Notes under the pieces: generated by a model
The model's database searches: none
The model's input: the letters and a program-made list of their open reading frames with translations, nothing else
Told to the model about the DNA's origin: nothing
Source of the DNA: CAZJYI01 sp964550025
Lineage (GTDB): Bacteria; Verrucomicrobiota; Kiritimatiellia; UBA8416; CAYOBW01
Assembly: GCA_964550025.1 (NCBI GenBank)
Contig: CAZJYI010000022.1
Coordinates: 34,543 to 98,542, forward strand
Length of the DNA stretch: 64,000 bases
Direction of reading: 5' to 3'
In this document: positions 46,269-54,186 of the stretch, one piece after another
How the letters are laid out: the number at the start of each line of letters is the position of its first letter
Position numbering within the stretch: the first letter of the stretch is position 1
Made by a program: the position numbers and the translations under genes

Positions 46269-47732
46269 ATGCACTTTGCCCCGACGTTCGAATCGCTGCT
46301 GCAGTACGAGTGCCCTGCCTGGTTCCGGGACGCGAAGTTCGGCATCTGGAGTCATTGGGGGCCTCAGAGCGTGCCGATGTACGGGGATTGGTATGCCCGG
46401 CACATGTACATCCAGGACCACCCCCAGTACCTCTACCATGTTCGCCACTACGGCCATCCCTCCAAGTTCGGCTTCAAGGACATCTGCGCCCTGTGGAAGG
46501 CCGAGAACTTCGACCCCGACGGGTTGATGGCACTGTACCGCAAGGCCGGCGCCCGCTACTTCGTGGGGCAGGCGACGCACCACGACCACTTTTTCAACTA
46601 CGCATCGAAGCTCAACCGCTTCAACTCCGTGCAAATGGGGCCGATGAAGGACATCAGCGGGCTCTGGAAAGCGGCCGCGGAGAAGGAAGGCATGCACTTC
46701 GGACTGACCGAACATCTGGGCGCCACGTTCTCCTGGTGGCGTACGAACAAGTGGTGCGACAGCCACGGTCCCTATGCCGGTGTGCCGTACGACGGCAACG
46801 ACCCCGAGTACCGTGACTTCTATCTCGACAACTACGAGCACGTGCAGGAGGGCGAAGACCGATCGCAAACCCAGGCCCGTCCCTGGTATACCCGGAACGC
46901 CGCGTTCCGCAACTACTGGCTGGAAGTGGCAAAGGAGATTGTGGACCTCTACGAACCGGATCTCCTCTACTCCGACGGCGCCCTCCCCTTCGGGCTCATC
47001 AACGAGTCGGAACAAGGCACGGCGGACTTCTCGCACGGTCTGCAGGCCGTCGCCCACCTCTACAACACGTCGCTCCGCAAGCACGGCGAGAACCGCGCCG
47101 TCTACAATCAGAAGGACCGCCGCCCGGAGATCTATCGCGTCGGCGTGCTCGACATCGAGAAGAGTCAGCTCCCCGGCATCAACCCCGAGCCCTGGCAGAC
47201 GGACACCTGCATCGGCAACTGGTTCTACGATGTGCGGCAGGTGGTCAAGAAACCGGCCCACGTCATCGAGATGCTGATCGACATCGTCTCCAAGAATGGC
47301 TGCATGCTGCTCAACATCCTGCAAAAGCCGGACGGGACGATCGACGAGGAGTCGCAGTATCTGCTCCAGGAACTGGCCGGCTGGTTCGCCGTCTGCGGCG
47401 AGGCCATCCACGAGACGCGTCCCTGGCGGGACTACGCCGAGGGAGACACGCACGCCATTATCAAGGGCTTCACGGAAGAGAAGACCGCGTGGAACAGCTC
47501 GGACTTCCGCTTCACAAGGAAGGGCAACACGCTCTACGCGTTCATGCTCCGTGCGCCCGAGAACGGGATTGCCGTGCTCAAGAGCCTGACCGAGGCCGAC
47601 AAGGTCGGCGCGGTGAAGGTGCTCGGAGCCGGAGAATGCGCGTTCAACCAGGCCTTCGGAGTGCTGAGCGTCAAACTCCCGGACGAGCTTCCGACGAAGT
47701 ACACCAACGTGCTGGCGATCGAGCTGGCGTAG
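46269..47732 (+). CDS. GH29 alpha-L-fucosidase, no signal peptide
   Basis: 487 residues from ATG 46269, which has AGGAG 8 nt upstream; the open frame extends 80 codons further but that stretch is not protein-like. GH29 blocks: CPAWFRDAKFGIWSHWGPQS, VGQATHHDHFFNY, LLYSDGALPFG (nucleophile Asp near 234) and SKNGCMLLNILQKPDGTIDE. Unlike the two other GH29 proteins here it lacks an export signal, so it probably trims imported oligosaccharides in the cytoplasm. Its stop TAG is part of the GTAG head of a palindrome. It is flanked on both sides by URO-D-family genes on the other strand. Confidence 0.9.
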   Translation: MHFAPTFESLLQYECPAWFRDAKFGIWSHWGPQSVPMYGDWYARHMYIQDHPQYLYHVRHYGHPSKFGFKDICALWKAENFDPDGLMALYRKAGARYFVGQATHHDHFFNYASKLNRFNSVQMGPMKDISGLWKAAAEKEGMHFGLTEHLGATFSWWRTNKWCDSHGPYAGVPYDGNDPEYRDFYLDNYEHVQEGEDRSQTQARPWYTRNAAFRNYWLEVAKEIVDLYEPDLLYSDGALPFGLINESEQGTADFSHGLQAVAHLYNTSLRKHGENRAVYNQKDRRPEIYRVGVLDIEKSQLPGINPEPWQTDTCIGNWFYDVRQVVKKPAHVIEMLIDIVSKNGCMLLNILQKPDGTIDEESQYLLQELAGWFAVCGEAIHETRPWRDYAEGDTHAIIKGFTEEKTAWNSSDFRFTRKGNTLYAFMLRAPENGIAVLKSLTEADKVGAVKVLGAGECAFNQAFGVLSVKLPDELPTKYTNVLAIELA

Positions 47733-47750
47733 CGCCGGCCGGAGGCCGGC
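47729..47750. repeat. REP-like palindrome overlapping GH29 stop codon
   Basis: GTAGC, then GCCGGCC-GGA-GGCCGGC. The TAG of the head is the stop codon of the GH29 gene. It lies between two convergent genes 26 nt apart and could terminate both. Confidence 0.8.
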
Positions 47751-47758
47751 ATCTCCCC

Positions 47759-48814
47759 TCACCGCCGCGCCAACTCCTCGTAGACCTCGTTGTAATACAG
47801 CGCGTTCTCGAGCGGCGTGTTGGCGGGGATGTGGTTGCCGACGGCCATGATGAAGCCGGGGCACGACTTCCCGATCGCCATGCAGCGCTCGACCTCGGCG
47901 CGGATCTCGTCGCGCGTACCGCTCAACAGCACGCGTGTATCCGCGTTGCCGACGAACGCGTGGGTGGCGCCGTACCGTTCGGCCACGTAGGCCATGTCCG
48001 TTGTGGGCTCCATCACGAACCCGTGCACGCCGCACGCGGCAACGTCATCGATGAACATGGTGTAGTTGCCGTCGGAGGTATAGAGGATCTTCTTGCCGGC
48101 GTCCCGCAGCGGGGCGAAGAGCGTCTCGTAGTGGGGAAAGACGTTCTCCCGGTACCATGCCGGGTCGACGAACGGCCCGCTTGTCCAGACGATGTCGTCG
48201 TGGACCATCACGACCGGCGCGTCGGAATCGGCCAGGGCCCGGAAGTACTGAAGGATCCACGCCGCGTAGCGGTTGACCATCCCGGCAAACGCCTCGGGCT
48301 GCGCCATCCCCATCAGCATCATCTCCCACCCGAAGATCTCGATCAGGCCGGACATGAGCGTGATGTAGACGCCGGTCATGTTCACGGTGTCGGGGAAGCG
48401 CTCGCACTGCCGGGCGTAGTGTTCGTTGTACTCGCGAACCATCTCGCCGTGATCGCGTTCGCCATAGACCGACCGGGGATCAAACGCGACGACCTCGTCG
48501 GGGGAACTGAACGGACAGCTTATGGTCTCGCGTTTGTCGACACCGCCGGCCTGGTACTCGGCGTGCCCCATGTCGGTGCGGCACGCTTCGAGCGCCTGGT
48601 TGTGCGTCAGGACCGACCACACCATTCCATAGTCCCAGGCCCGCACCAGGGCTTCCGCCCCGCGGCGCTTGTCGGCGTCGCTGGATTCCGGGGCGAGCTC
48701 CGACCCGGTCACAGCGTTGACCAGCTCCAGGTGGAACTCGGCGGAATACTCGGTGCGGGGCACCCGCGCGGGCATCTCCAGGTTGATGGCGGCCCATCCG
48801 GCTTCGTAGGACAT
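47759..48814 (-). CDS. URO-D superfamily protein lacking the His-x-Cys zinc motif
   Basis: 351 residues from ATG 48814 (a TTG seven codons upstream is the alternative). URO-D-type barrel: GLIEIFGWEMMLMGMAQPEA, VVMVHDDIVWTSGPFVDPAW, AGKKILYTSDGNYTMFIDDV, HAFVGNADTRVLLSGTRDEI and CPGFIMAVGNHIPANTPLEN. The position of the HSCG element in the 45002-46000 protein is here TSDG, so zinc binding as in corrinoid methyltransferases is not expected. Related proteins are common in carbohydrate loci of PVC bacteria, but their reaction is not established. Convergent with the cytoplasmic GH29. Confidence 0.78.
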   Translation of the reverse strand: MSYEAGWAAINLEMPARVPRTEYSAEFHLELVNAVTGSELAPESSDADKRRGAEALVRAWDYGMVWSVLTHNQALEACRTDMGHAEYQAGGVDKRETISCPFSSPDEVVAFDPRSVYGERDHGEMVREYNEHYARQCERFPDTVNMTGVYITLMSGLIEIFGWEMMLMGMAQPEAFAGMVNRYAAWILQYFRALADSDAPVVMVHDDIVWTSGPFVDPAWYRENVFPHYETLFAPLRDAGKKILYTSDGNYTMFIDDVAACGVHGFVMEPTTDMAYVAERYGATHAFVGNADTRVLLSGTRDEIRAEVERCMAIGKSCPGFIMAVGNHIPANTPLENALYYNEVYEELARR

Positions 48815-49087
48815 GTTTCCCCCAAGGCGGCCCAAGACCGCAACCGAAGTGATCAGTCATCAGTCATCACTACTGTCCCAACGTTTGAGATGCGGGGAGA
48901 TTCGCGTGTACGAGTAGGTGTACGAGTACGCGATTGACGGGGCTCTTCCGTACTCGTACACGTACTCCTACACGCATATCTCTTCGGCCTCACTTGAAGA
49001 CGGGAACTGCAGTAGCGCCAGACAACCCTCTCCGGACAGGGTCTTGTCTGCAGCAGGAAAGCGGAGTCGTGCCCCCTCCCCCGGCCT
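48815..49087. other. 273-nt gap with long inverted repeat
   Basis: No gene. It contains a tandem ATCAGTC (48851-48866) and the inverted repeat described at 48904-48975; the rest is unremarkable. Confidence 0.45.
48904..48975. repeat. Inverted repeat with tandem GTGTACGAGTA motifs
   Basis: Left arm 48904-48930 contains GTGTACGAGTAG followed by GTGTACGAGTAC (period 12). Right arm 48949-48975 is its near-perfect reverse complement, with two mismatches in 27 nt. The loop is 18 nt. It would form a long hairpin. Confidence 0.85.
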
Positions 49088-49963
49088 TCACTTCACGCTG
49101 AAGACCGCACCGTTGGGGCCCGACGGCGCGGAGAACGCGAGTGCAACACCGAGCGGCTGACTGAGGCCCGAGGTGATCAGGTCCTCGGCGCCGGACCCGT
49201 CGAGATTCGCGCGCCCGATCACGTTGCCGCTGAACTCCGCCCAGTACATTTTGCCCGACGCGACATCCAAGGCGAGAAGGGCGGGATAGCTCAGCCCCGA
49301 GGCAATCAGGCTTTCGAGGCCCGAGCCGTCAAGATTCGCGCGCCTGATCACGTTGTTGGCTGACTGCGTCCAGTAGAGCTTCCCTCCCGCGACGTCGAGA
49401 GCAATGCCTGTCGGATTATTGAGCCCCAACGTAATCAGATTCTCGACATTGGAGCCGTCCAGGTTGGCGCGCCTGATACTGTCGCCGACGTCCTCCGTCC
49501 AGTACATCTTCCCACCGGCCACGTCCAGCGCGATGCCCCGGGGACCACTGAGGCCCGAGGTGATCAGGTCCTCGGCGCCGGAACCGTCAAGGTTCGCGCG
49601 CCCGATCACGTTCCCGCTGACCTCAGCCCAGTACACCTTCCCGCCCGCGACATCGAGAGCGATACCATACGGTCTGTTGAGTCCCGACGTGATCAGATCC
49701 TCGACATTGGAACCGTCCAGGTCGGCCCGCCTGATGCTGTTGTCGCCATACGACGTCCAGTACATCTTCCCGCCGGCCACGTCCACGGCTATGTCCCGGG
49801 GATTACTGAGGCCCGAGGTGATGAGGTCCTCGGGGCTCGATCCATCGAGGTTTGCACGCCCGATCACGCTACCCGCATTTTCCGTCCAATACATCTTGTC
49901 CTGTGCCGACGCGAAGTTGATAAGGCAGAGGGTTACGAGAATCAGGGCAGACAGACGTTTCAT
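49088..49963 (-). CDS. Secreted YWTD (LDL-receptor class B) beta-propeller
   Basis: 291 residues from ATG 49963, with AAGGAG 6 nt upstream; a start five codons earlier would place that site inside the gene. A signal peptide (LILVTLCLINFASA) is followed by six 43-residue repeats of the form KMYWTENAGSVIGRANLDGS, EDLITSGLSNPRDIAVDVAGG. This is the six-bladed YWTD propeller seen in LDL-receptor-like and bacterial proteins. Repeats are nearly identical in protein and similar in DNA, indicating recent expansion or gene conversion. No catalytic residues; probably a binding or scaffold protein. It ends with a short non-repeat tail (SGPNGAVFSVK). Confidence 0.88.
   Translation of the reverse strand: MKRLSALILVTLCLINFASAQDKMYWTENAGSVIGRANLDGSSPEDLITSGLSNPRDIAVDVAGGKMYWTSYGDNSIRRADLDGSNVEDLITSGLNRPYGIALDVAGGKVYWAEVSGNVIGRANLDGSGAEDLITSGLSGPRGIALDVAGGKMYWTEDVGDSIRRANLDGSNVENLITLGLNNPTGIALDVAGGKLYWTQSANNVIRRANLDGSGLESLIASGLSYPALLALDVASGKMYWAEFSGNVIGRANLDGSGAEDLITSGLSQPLGVALAFSAPSGPNGAVFSVK
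49130..49930. repeat. Six direct ~129-bp coding repeats
   Basis: DNA repeats of about 129 bp encode the YWTD blades. Elements such as GAGGCCCGAGGTGATCAGGT recur across units at 49165-49185 and 49550-49570. They are in frame throughout. Confidence 0.75.
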
Positions 49964-50050
49964 GGGGCACTCCTTCATGCTATTGCCGTACCGAGATGTG
50001 CGGCACTGGGGAAGAATCCGACAGACACAACGAATGGCGTTTTTACCATA

Positions 50051-50311
50051 TCAGGCAACGTGCGTCAATGACGCACTCGGCCCCCACCACAACCCGCCGA
50101 TGCCGTTGCGGTAGTAGCTCTCGAAGCCGGCCACCGTGCCGATGGCCGAGCAAAACGCCATGCTCTGCGCGATCGTCAGCAGGTAGCGCCCCGCACAACG
50201 CTCGGATGACAGGAACCCCGCCACGGATTTCGTCATGCGGTTGGTCACAACCGCGATCACAACCAGCGCGGTCACAAAGCCGCCCACAATCAGCCAGTCT
50301 CTCAATTGCAT
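50051..50311 (-). pseudogene. N-terminal remnant of a sodium:solute symporter
   Basis: 86 residues from ATG 50311. DWLIVGGFVTALVVIAVVTN is a first transmembrane helix. The next segments (SVAGFLSSERCAGRYLLTIA; FCSAIGTVAGFESYYRNGIG) match the start of SSS-family transporters, which are normally 500-600 residues with 12 or more helices. The frame ends abruptly after GLWWGPSASLTHVA. The last codons coincide with a perfect short palindrome (50060-50076), after which no transporter sequence continues, so this is a truncated gene. It may once have imported the sugar released by this locus. Confidence 0.72.
50060..50076. repeat. 17-nt palindrome at the symporter break point
   Basis: GTGCGTCAATGACGCAC has perfect 8-nt arms around a central A or T. 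It lies exactly where recognisable symporter sequence ends. Confidence 0.6.
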
Positions 50312-50379
50312 GTGCTCTGTCTCCCTGCCTCGAAGGCGCCCGACTCTATTCACGCCTTGACAGCCGGGTCAAACGCTTC

Positions 50380-50398
50380 TTAACTTCGCGCGAGTTAA
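50380..50398. promoter_or_regulatory. Inverted repeat between divergent remnant and membrane gene
   Basis: TTAACT-TCGCGCG-AGTTAA, a 6-bp perfect inverted repeat 26 nt before the plus-strand gene. Candidate operator. Confidence 0.35.
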
Positions 50399-50423
50399 AT
50401 CCTCCACGAGTAGAACGGCCAGC

Positions 50424-52004
50424 GTGACCACACCCTCTGACCCGAGGCACAGTCCACGGAGCAACAGACTGAATGGAGTGAATACGTCCGCACACATTCG
50501 GTTTCTTCGCAGTCCCTGGCAACCGCCGGTACTGGCAATCGCGGCGTTCGTGATGGCCGGTTGCGCCGTGTACTTCGAATGGCCGGGCGCCGTTGGCTGG
50601 GGATTGATGGCGGCCTATGCCGTAGCGCTCCTCCTGATTCTGGTAGCGTCCATCTACCAGTTCACCCAGCACCTCTGGGGGCGCGCCGTCCTGAACCTGC
50701 TGCTCTTCCTGGGCGGGATACCAACCACGATTGTCGCGCTCATCCTGGTCGTGATCGCCATGTCCGTGGGAGACGCGTTCAAGAAAGAGGACAGCCAGGA
50801 GCTGCCGCTTGACGACCGTGCCGCCGCGGAGATCCGGCGCATGTCCAAGCGTATCGAGAAAGAAACGCTGAAGAGACTGCGCGGTGAGAGCTTCAGAAGC
50901 ACGGAACTGCGAATTCGTTCCATAGCGTATGTTGAGGCGGCAAAGGAAAGATACGCTGAGATGGCTTTCTGCGGCTCCATCCCGGGTTGCGTGGAATGGC
51001 ACGACATCACCGTCTTTTCCGACGACGGCTCTCTAGTCATCAGAAAACCGAGGCACTCCTTCACTTCCACGACGATTCACGAAAGCGGTTTCCCGGAGAA
51101 GATGCAGGCGACGCTGGATGCGGTCGCCGCCCGGATTGTCAGGCTGCCGGAGCATGCCGAGGCAAAGCCCTGGCCGATTGTGGAGAACGTCCACGCCGCC
51201 CTGAAGTCGGAAACCGCCCGGTTGCTCGCACTGTACACCGACGAGTTTGAGAGACGGCTGGCGGCGGAGACCGAGATACAGTGTATTCTCACGAAGATCG
51301 CGTACGAAATGCACGACAGCGGGCACGCCGAGATACACGTCTCGTTCCGCGCGGACGGCGAAGGTGTCAACGTATCCACCGGCGTGCAATTGGACTGGAA
51401 GGACGGTAAGTTCCGGTTCCGGGGTTTCGATCACCCGTCCTGGAACGAAGAGACGGCCCACATAGTCGACACCAGCAACAGCGCCCTGGACCAATGCGTC
51501 GCACGCTGGCTTGAATCCGCGGAACCCGGCTCCGTGCTCGACGGACTCTCACGAACTCCCGAGGACTGGGAGGAGGCAAGAGGCGCCCTCCCGGGGGGCG
51601 GCACACTCGTTCTCATGCGGCGAAACGCACACCCGTTCCTCGCCGAATACGATCGCAAGATCCGCATCGAACTGCCTTCATGTGATCCCGAGATCCTGTT
51701 TCTGCCGATGAACACGGGGGGCAGGACGAATATCAGGGTCTTCATGGTCGAGCATGAGAATGGACGCTTCCTCCGCCTGAGAGACCATTCTCATCTCAAC
51801 GCCGTAATTCGCCTCTCGGACCGAAAGCTCGTGCCGGCCGGGAACTACCCCGAGGGCAGGTTCATCGGAGCGTTCATGGGCGTAACGACACCGTTGACGT
51901 ATGTTGATGTCGCCCGGGACCGCCAGGCAGCGCGCAAGATCTTCCGGGCCGCCAAAGACAGGGGCTACGGAGAGGCGCTGAACACGCTTGACGGGTCGCA
52001 GTGA
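50424..52004 (+). CDS. Orphan membrane-anchored protein of unknown function
   Basis: 526 residues from a GTG; a second GTG at 50478 is possible and neither has a strong ribosome-binding site. Three hydrophobic helices lie in the first ~130 residues (PPVLAIAAFVMAGCAVYF; AYAVALLLILVASIYQF; NLLLFLGGIPTTIVALILVV). A charged region follows (AAEIRRMSKRIEKETLKRLR), then about 350 soluble residues with no family recognised. The soluble part includes a repeated ADGEGVNVSTGVQLDWKDGK-type beta segment and a C-terminal ARKIFRAAKDRGYGEALN resembling a Sel1/TPR-like helix pair. It is the only plus-strand gene in its neighbourhood without a carbohydrate link. Confidence 0.65.
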   Translation: MTTPSDPRHSPRSNRLNGVNTSAHIRFLRSPWQPPVLAIAAFVMAGCAVYFEWPGAVGWGLMAAYAVALLLILVASIYQFTQHLWGRAVLNLLLFLGGIPTTIVALILVVIAMSVGDAFKKEDSQELPLDDRAAAEIRRMSKRIEKETLKRLRGESFRSTELRIRSIAYVEAAKERYAEMAFCGSIPGCVEWHDITVFSDDGSLVIRKPRHSFTSTTIHESGFPEKMQATLDAVAARIVRLPEHAEAKPWPIVENVHAALKSETARLLALYTDEFERRLAAETEIQCILTKIAYEMHDSGHAEIHVSFRADGEGVNVSTGVQLDWKDGKFRFRGFDHPSWNEETAHIVDTSNSALDQCVARWLESAEPGSVLDGLSRTPEDWEEARGALPGGGTLVLMRRNAHPFLAEYDRKIRIELPSCDPEILFLPMNTGGRTNIRVFMVEHENGRFLRLRDHSHLNAVIRLSDRKLVPAGNYPEGRFIGAFMGVTTPLTYVDVARDRQAARKIFRAAKDRGYGEALNTLDGSQ

Positions 52005-52119
52005 CTGAAAGCAGGCACGCAAGGCCAAGAGCAGGCCACCCGCCCCAGCGGGGATTCGTGATCTTGGGTTCTGCCGTGGATGCGGCAATTCCGGGCTCCG
52101 GACACGGGATTGCGTCGGT

Positions 52120-54075
52120 CTATTCCACAACGGCAACACGGATGACGGCCGTGCCGACGGCCCCGTCGTCGCCGTCCGGGAAGGAGACCGCAACGGTATT
52201 CTCCGCCAGCAGATCCCGCGGGTCGAGGTAGACCATTTTCGTCGTGCCGTATTCGCCGTCCGCCAGCCGGTCCGCACAGTCTTCCAGCGGCACATTCAGC
52301 GGCTTGCCGTTGAATAGGATAACGGCGTCCTTGCTGGAATCGGTCTTGCGGGTCAGGCCGACGCGCAACACGGCGTAGTCGATCGCCTTTTCCGTCGGGA
52401 CCTTGACCTTGAACTCGGCCTTCTTCATCGGCAGTTCGGTTTTGTCGCCATAGCAGGTGATTTCGTTGACCTTGGCTTTCTCCTCGACCGGTCTGCCGAG
52501 ATCGGCCACCAGCATGACCGCTTCGCGGCCGGCCAGCGTCAGGGTTTCGGGCGTGGCGACGGTCTCCTCGGTGTAGGCGGCCGTGAAATCAGCATTGCGG
52601 CCGAGGCGGCGAATCTCAACCTGTTTCGCCCCCATGCCGTGCAGCGAGACGGACTCCGGCCTGAAGCTCTGGTTATTGACAACCAGGTAGGTCTTCGAGC
52701 CGTCCACGAAAGCGCGCGTCTGCAGATCGGGATCACTCGACACGCACTTCACGCGCCGTCCGTCAACGCCTCGGAAGAACTTGAAGAAGTCCAGCATGTG
52801 GGTACCCACCCACTCCGACGTATCGGTATAGTCCTTCGGCACGTAGAGGTTGGCATAGTACTTCTTGTCCCAGCTCCAGGTGTTGGGCAGCAGGAAGGGA
52901 ACGGTCTTTACCACGGTGTGCGGGTGATCGATGAACGCAAGGGTGTTCGCCATGATGCTGCTGACGTGAGCGAAGCAGACGATGGAGCGCTTCTTCAGCT
53001 CGTAATCCCACGACCCCGCATCGGCGGCGGGGTAGTTCGAGGCCATGAGCTCGGCAGCCAGCGCTTCGCCGTCGTACATGCCCTTGGGTTCGGAATGCAC
53101 GTAGCCGCCAAGCTCACTGATGACCACGTCCACTTCCCTGCCGATCTTGTTCACGGCATAATTCTGCAGCAGGTCGAGCGTCCCTTCCAGCGGAAGGCCG
53201 GACTGGATACGGCCCTTGAAGTCGCCTTCGCGCCAGTACAGGTAGTCGTACGAGTGGAAGGAATAGAAGTCCATCGTGCCGTCCGTCCGGTCGAAGAAGC
53301 CCTTCATGCCCTTGAAGTTCTGGTAGTTATTCCGGAAGAAGTACGAGACCGACATGCACATGCCGCCCACCTTCACCTCGGGCGTCAGCTGGCGCACCTT
53401 CGCCATGGCCTTCAGGTGCCAGTCGGCCATGTGCTGGTCGACGAAGTACTTCCAGTGCGGTTCATTGAGCGGTTCGAAGTACCTCGGACGGTCGAAGTCG
53501 GTGTAGTTGTACTTCAGCACGGCCGCGGCCAACTCGGCCGCCGCATCGACGTTCTCGGGAATCCACTCCGGCATACCGTGGTAGTCGGCGCCCTCGAGCT
53601 GGTACTTGCCCATGTAGGCGGGATAGGCGTTGTGGTTGCCGTGTGCGGCCACATCCAGGTTCGGTCCGAGATCACGGACAAAACGCTCGCCCGGCACCGG
53701 CAGCTTCTTTGCCTTCAGGCTCGAAAGGTCGGCGAATCCCGGTCGCTTCGGATCCTCCTTGAGCGACCGTGCAACACTCTTCACCGGCCCCAGGCTACGC
53801 CCGAAAGAGATCCCGAGGTCGTTCACGAGGTACTCGTAGACCTCCGGCTTCATGCGCCGGTCAAAACCGGTGCCGCTGTCGCTGACGCAGAAATAGCGTT
53901 TGCGGTCCACCTCCGACACTCCACCGACAGCGCGCGTGGTTTCCGCATCCACGAAAATATGCGGCTTTGTCCAGTCGATTGGCCGCGAAGTCTCACTCTC
54001 ACCGGGCACGCAACCGACAACCAGAAGGCCTCCCAGGGCCAGTGCGGACGGAACTCTCATTGAACACATTGTCAT
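52120..54075 (-). CDS. GH86-like glycoside hydrolase lipoprotein (agarase/porphyranase type)
   Basis: 651 residues from ATG 54075. The frame is open 20 codons further, but that part is encoded by an intergenic repeat. A lipoprotein signal ends at LGGLLVVGC. The domain opens RAVGGVSEVDRKRYFCVSDS and LGISFGRSLGPVKSVARSLK. Probable catalytic Glu residues are in FEPLNEPHWKYF and VVISELGGYVHSEP, as expected for a clan GH-A barrel, with YSFHSYDYLYW between them. C-terminal beta domains follow (YAVLRVGLTRKTDSSKDAVI). The overall layout fits GH86 beta-agarases/porphyranases. The family call is moderate, as it rests on recalled motifs; other clan A families are possible. Confidence 0.62.
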   Translation of the reverse strand: MTMCSMRVPSALALGGLLVVGCVPGESETSRPIDWTKPHIFVDAETTRAVGGVSEVDRKRYFCVSDSGTGFDRRMKPEVYEYLVNDLGISFGRSLGPVKSVARSLKEDPKRPGFADLSSLKAKKLPVPGERFVRDLGPNLDVAAHGNHNAYPAYMGKYQLEGADYHGMPEWIPENVDAAAELAAAVLKYNYTDFDRPRYFEPLNEPHWKYFVDQHMADWHLKAMAKVRQLTPEVKVGGMCMSVSYFFRNNYQNFKGMKGFFDRTDGTMDFYSFHSYDYLYWREGDFKGRIQSGLPLEGTLDLLQNYAVNKIGREVDVVISELGGYVHSEPKGMYDGEALAAELMASNYPAADAGSWDYELKKRSIVCFAHVSSIMANTLAFIDHPHTVVKTVPFLLPNTWSWDKKYYANLYVPKDYTDTSEWVGTHMLDFFKFFRGVDGRRVKCVSSDPDLQTRAFVDGSKTYLVVNNQSFRPESVSLHGMGAKQVEIRRLGRNADFTAAYTEETVATPETLTLAGREAVMLVADLGRPVEEKAKVNEITCYGDKTELPMKKAEFKVKVPTEKAIDYAVLRVGLTRKTDSSKDAVILFNGKPLNVPLEDCADRLADGEYGTTKMVYLDPRDLLAENTVAVSFPDGDDGAVGTAVIRVAVVE

Positions 54076-54102
54076 GGCAGCATCTCTTTCATGGTTGTAA
54101 AT

Positions 54103-54172
54103 GACAGAAAAATGAAAGACAGAAAAATGGCGCATCTGATCTCAACATCTTTCTGCCTCCCATCTTTCTGCC
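54103..54172. repeat. Inverted repeat with tandem GACAGAAAAATG motifs
   Basis: Two direct GACAGAAAAATG copies 15 nt apart (54103-54129) face two CATCTTTCTGCC copies also 15 nt apart (54146-54172). It lies between the two GH86-like genes. Confidence 0.75.
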
Positions 54173-54186
54173 TGCATCCCCGCACA

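Noticed and set aside
47729..47750. Palindrome considered as a plain Rho-independent terminator
   Set aside because: No T-tract follows on either strand, and the GTAG head matches the other REP-like units; a terminator role remains possible but is not the best single description.
46131..48035. Open frame of 634 codons on the minus strand
   Set aside because: Antisense to the cytoplasmic GH29 gene and overlapping a URO-D gene in another frame; composition is Arg/Val/His-rich.
45002..48814. URO-D proteins considered as haem biosynthesis enzymes
   Set aside because: One has a His-x-Cys zinc motif absent from HemE, and neither lies near other tetrapyrrole genes.
49130..49930. Regular repeats considered as a CRISPR array
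   Set aside because: Units of about 129 bp are in frame and encode YWTD propeller blades; there are no unique spacers of CRISPR size.
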